A stretch of DNA of 54,769 nucleotides from Thermoplasmata archaeon. GTDB taxonomy: Archaea > Thermoplasmatota > Thermoplasmata > Lutacidiplasmatales > UBA184. The notes under the pieces are model-generated. The model was not told the origin of the DNA and ran no database searches. It was given only the letters and a program-made list of their open reading frames with translations. The stretch lies in assembly GCA_021809545.1 (NCBI GenBank), contig JAKAYL010000006.1:1-54769 (forward strand), written 5' to 3'. This document shows positions 53,501 to 54,769 of this stretch, one piece after another; positions within the stretch are counted from its first letter, which is position 1; the number at the start of each line of letters is the position of its first letter. Position numbers and translations under genes: made by a program.

Positions 53501-53894
53501 CATTCCCGTCATCTGGGTACACGTTGGAGTTCGCGACGACGGTGTTGGAGGTCCCGTTGACAACGGTCACATTGGACGAGCCAGTGTTCGGAACGTAGAT
53601 GTTGCCGCTGATGCGATCGTACACGAGGTAGTCCGGGCCGGAACCCACGGTGATGTTCCGGAGTACGCAATTGGTGCACCGGGGAGCGACCTTTACCTGG
53701 ACGGGCAACGGCTGGGAAAGGGAGGATCCAACCCCTGTGGAAGCCCCTAGGGGATGGGCCATGGACAAGTTGGAAGTGAGCAGGAAGAGCAGGATCCCAA
53801 GGATCAATACAGGGGAAAAAGAGAGTCGTGAGACACGAGCGGGGAGGTACCCGTGAGTGTAGTTCTCCTTTGCAGTGCGTTGAAGGGCCTTCAT
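50562..53894 (-). CDS. Giant surface protein: YVTN propeller, Cys-paired repeats, PKD domains, membrane helix, short tail
   Basis: 1110 residues. The signal segment (SFSPVLILGILLFLLTSNLS) is followed by a CTNC motif at about residue 73, YVTN blades to about 383 (e.g. NITVGSGPDYLVYDRISGNI), two Cys-paired GLPSGC repeats (about 385-560), and five PKD domains (WALGDGTS, WSFGDGAT, WTFGDGSS, WNFGDGAT, WNFGDGSP). The membrane helix lies at about 1024-1049, with a 60-residue tail ending near DPLRDVFRSV. The PKD run is colinear with the protein at 21375, including the second-domain Cys pair (GCKASRCTY). ATG at 53894 is 27 bp after TATA CTTATATATG; a longer frame to 54110 runs antisense into the partner gene. 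Confidence 0.88.
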   Translation of the reverse strand: MKALQRTAKENYTHGYLPARVSRLSFSPVLILGILLFLLTSNLSMAHPLGASTGVGSSLSQPLPVQVKVAPRCTNCVLRNITVGSGPDYLVYDRISGNIYVPNTGSSNVTVVNGTSNTVVANSNVYPDDGNAAVDTANGDVYVTSGKSNYIAILNGSTGAVVGNVSAGYATGGIDYDPISRLLFVTTNGSSSQLGLIVNTTTNRVVGNFVAGVESWSVLYNPFNHYVYVSATQNFVAAVPGNVTILNGSTGKPVASVTTGLSSNGMAVDPMNGNVYVTNPNGNDVTVIDGSNFTVLATLAAGTYPRAATYDPITREIYVGNLQSPYVTVIDPSVNKVVGSIPTGTAYSVQGIMTDPVTGLLYASNILSDTVTMIQATNPNLPAITSFSPSNVSFDEGLGVYLNVSVVGGTLPYSYSYSNLPSGCVSANTSALYCVPTVNGTFVVGVTVVDSNGSKSSASTSFTVNPPLVVSGLTFSPGSVALHNSTQVSVQTSGGTPPLSYSYTGLPSGCVPGTGGLWVCTPTSTGNFSVTVTVTDGDGVAHTATGTLIVQGPANPLLATLYFDSSNYGPAPLTVTMTGTSSGGYPGYNYSWALGDGTSGVGLTISHTYTSPGSYSVVLTVTDSRGDTASATGFVTVKPVVSNQFSAQVLFESPNLGPAPLSVTVSANVSGGTAPFGYQWSFGDGATSTSPTVTHTYTTMPSGCKASRCTYNVTLVVSDAAAQVASARALVTLVAKSSSSLSVTLAASVSTGVAPLATLFSATPSGGRSPYTLVWTFGDGSSAVGPTASHVYAYAGTYTAIVTVVDANGSVTQAALPIVAYPAPPSNQSGALELSISAVPATGMAPLNVAFQSQVVGGTAPYTYSWNFGDGATSTNGSSVLHTYSIPGEYVATLVVSDGSVSATTGVFVTVYGSGAPSSSGSPLTAFVTMVSLQGSAPTSLTFFPSVYGGTAPYQFRWNFGDGSPLDTVSAALPVTHTYAKAGTYYPSLQVTDARGNVTTWSSQSLSPPAPVKVKATGTGSTTNGLIEYVLPFVVVVVVIVVVVVLLARKKQPPSPSGNSGGQSIPRTPPPVGDNGAGRPSPPSPPRIDDPLRDVFRSVIPPYAPFHRGE

Positions 53895-53976
53895 CGGGAC
53901 AGAATTTGTCCAATACATATATAAGGCGCAGTGCGATGGAACGGGGATGCGACCGGACACCGTGCTATAGCTTGAC
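53895..53976. promoter_or_regulatory. 82-bp divergent promoter of the surface protein/HTH pair, copy B
   Basis: The minus-strand TATA box CTTATATATG (53925-53916) lies at the same offset as in copy A (21293-21374). Reading from the HTH gene toward the surface gene, CTATAGCACGGTGTCC occupies offsets 7-22, matching CTATGACACGGAGTCC in copy A at the same offsets. No TATA box for the HTH gene is evident in this copy. Confidence 0.65.
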
Positions 53977-54769
53977 ATGACCGTTGCTGCCTTTCCCAAC
54001 GTACGGAGTTTGACGGACAGCGAAGCCACCGTGGTTCGATGCCTTCTAGGAACGCAGACCGAGCCCTCGGAAGAAGAGAGGATCCGAAGGTCGGGACTCG
54101 CACGTAGCACCTACCTGGACGCGAAGCTGCGGGTCTATTCGTGGGGGCTGGTCCAGGACATGTACGTGCCGAGCCCCGAAGTGATCAACGTGCCTCGGAT
54201 CTCCTTCTTCCTGGCGCGTTCCTTCACCGATCAGCGAGAAGCCCTGGCCCATACGCTCCTGGCCTTCCCCGGCACGGTACTGCACTGGGCGAGCCCCCAG
54301 TTCCAGCTCGTCGTGATCTTCCATCGCTCCCTCGAGGAGGAGCGGCAATTCTCAGACTCCCTCGAACAACTCTCCCGGATGGGGAGGGTACTTTCCTGCC
54401 TCCAGGTCGGGTCGGGGGCAGGGAGCGCTCCGATCTACTTCGACTACGAGGGGATCTGGAACAACTTCTGTGGTTTCTCCGGGCTCCGGAGCTACCCCCG
54501 GGGACTGCCGTCGGCCCCGAAAAGCCTCCTGGGGCTCCCCGCGAAACGAACCGCACCCCTGCAGCCGCTCGGAGAGCTCTTGCGACGACCTTCCGACGGC
54601 TCCGTGGACGGACGCCCCCAGCATCTGCTGGGTCCTGCCTCCCTTCCGAGGTCCCAACGTCACCTCCTCGAGTCCGGTGCGGTCGAGTGGAGGGTCTTCC
54701 TCCCTCTGCAGACGCCCGCCGCGTATCGGAGCGCCTCTCTTGCCGATATCGTGTTCCTTGTCGGCCAAC
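53977..54769 (+). CDS. HTH protein homologous to the one at 20225, cut by right window edge
   Basis: 264 residues are visible. The N-terminal winged helix LTDSEATVVRCLLG...LARSTYLDAKLRVYSWGLVQ aligns without gaps to the copy at 20225. It also shares YFDYEGIWNNFCGFSGL, the LPRSQRHLLESGAVEWRVFL linker and the start of the second sensor-like domain (ADIVFLVGQ) at the edge. It should run about 90 residues further by comparison. The ATG at 53977 matches the homologue start. It is divergent from the surface protein at 50562. Confidence 0.8.
   Translation, partial: MTVAAFPNVRSLTDSEATVVRCLLGTQTEPSEEERIRRSGLARSTYLDAKLRVYSWGLVQDMYVPSPEVINVPRISFFLARSFTDQREALAHTLLAFPGTVLHWASPQFQLVVIFHRSLEEERQFSDSLEQLSRMGRVLSCLQVGSGAGSAPIYFDYEGIWNNFCGFSGLRSYPRGLPSAPKSLLGLPAKRTAPLQPLGELLRRPSDGSVDGRPQHLLGPASLPRSQRHLLESGAVEWRVFLPLQTPAAYRSASLADIVFLVGQ

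Noticed and set aside
53895-54110. Upstream extension of the surface-protein frame at the right end
   Set aside because: It overlaps the HTH gene antisense, while ATG 53894 has a correctly spaced TATA box and a signal peptide.

Overview
The window reads as a chromosomal segment of a GC-rich euryarchaeon, most likely a Thermoplasmata-type lineage (lineage is inference). Archaeal markers are an archaeal-type GluRS, eIF1/SUI1, RNA polymerase subunit L, diphthine synthase, Bud32, KptA, an archaeal-style RNase P RNA, and many TATA boxes about 23-29 bp upstream of start codons (leaderless genes). No rRNA, tRNA, CRISPR array, IS element or integrase was recognised.

Layout. 1-2231: arsenic operon on the minus strand (arsR-arsC-acr3 plus a truncated PHP-domain gene). 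2277-4479: MFS transporter, RNase P RNA, DUF4325-like protein. 4701-14282: repeat surface protein, double GNAT protein, HAD phosphatase, SRPBCC protein, DHA2 transporter, RuvC-like protein, gltX. 14290-24360: a segment of clearly lower GC with a glycosyltransferase-like gene, an FkbM-like methyltransferase, two giant surface proteins and a DNA-binding-like protein. 24388-29142: Kelch-type giant surface protein and a methyltransferase. 29164-34287: bud32-speB divergent from sufC-sufS-sufB. 34450-39675: a 1741-residue PKD-type surface protein. 40135-47763: small P/Q/Y-rich membrane protein, then the minus-strand run kdpF-A-B-C, tandem universal stress protein, dphB, Cys-rich protein; the 38-residue kdpF lies at 47647-47763. 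47986-50116: two coupled small genes, then eIF1, rpoL and kptA. 50562-54769: another giant surface protein with a divergent partner gene that runs off the right edge.

The most interesting content is a family of giant secreted, membrane-anchored proteins. Each has an N-terminal signal segment, an extracellular part made of YVTN or Kelch propellers, Cys-paired Ig-like repeats and/or PKD domains, one C-terminal membrane helix, and a cytoplasmic tail. Three of them (16409-20194, 24388-28332, 34450-39675) carry a winged-helix-like domain in that tail, so they look like one-component transmembrane regulators. Two others (21375-24320 and 50562-53894) have short tails of about 60 residues but sit divergently beside a homologous soluble HTH protein. 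In both pairs the intergenic region is exactly 82 bp with the TATA box at the same position and a shared 16-bp motif. I propose a contact-sensing, surface-to-transcription system that exists in fused and split forms; this is inference. The low-GC segment carries a second, diverged copy of the split pair, which suggests transfer from a relative.
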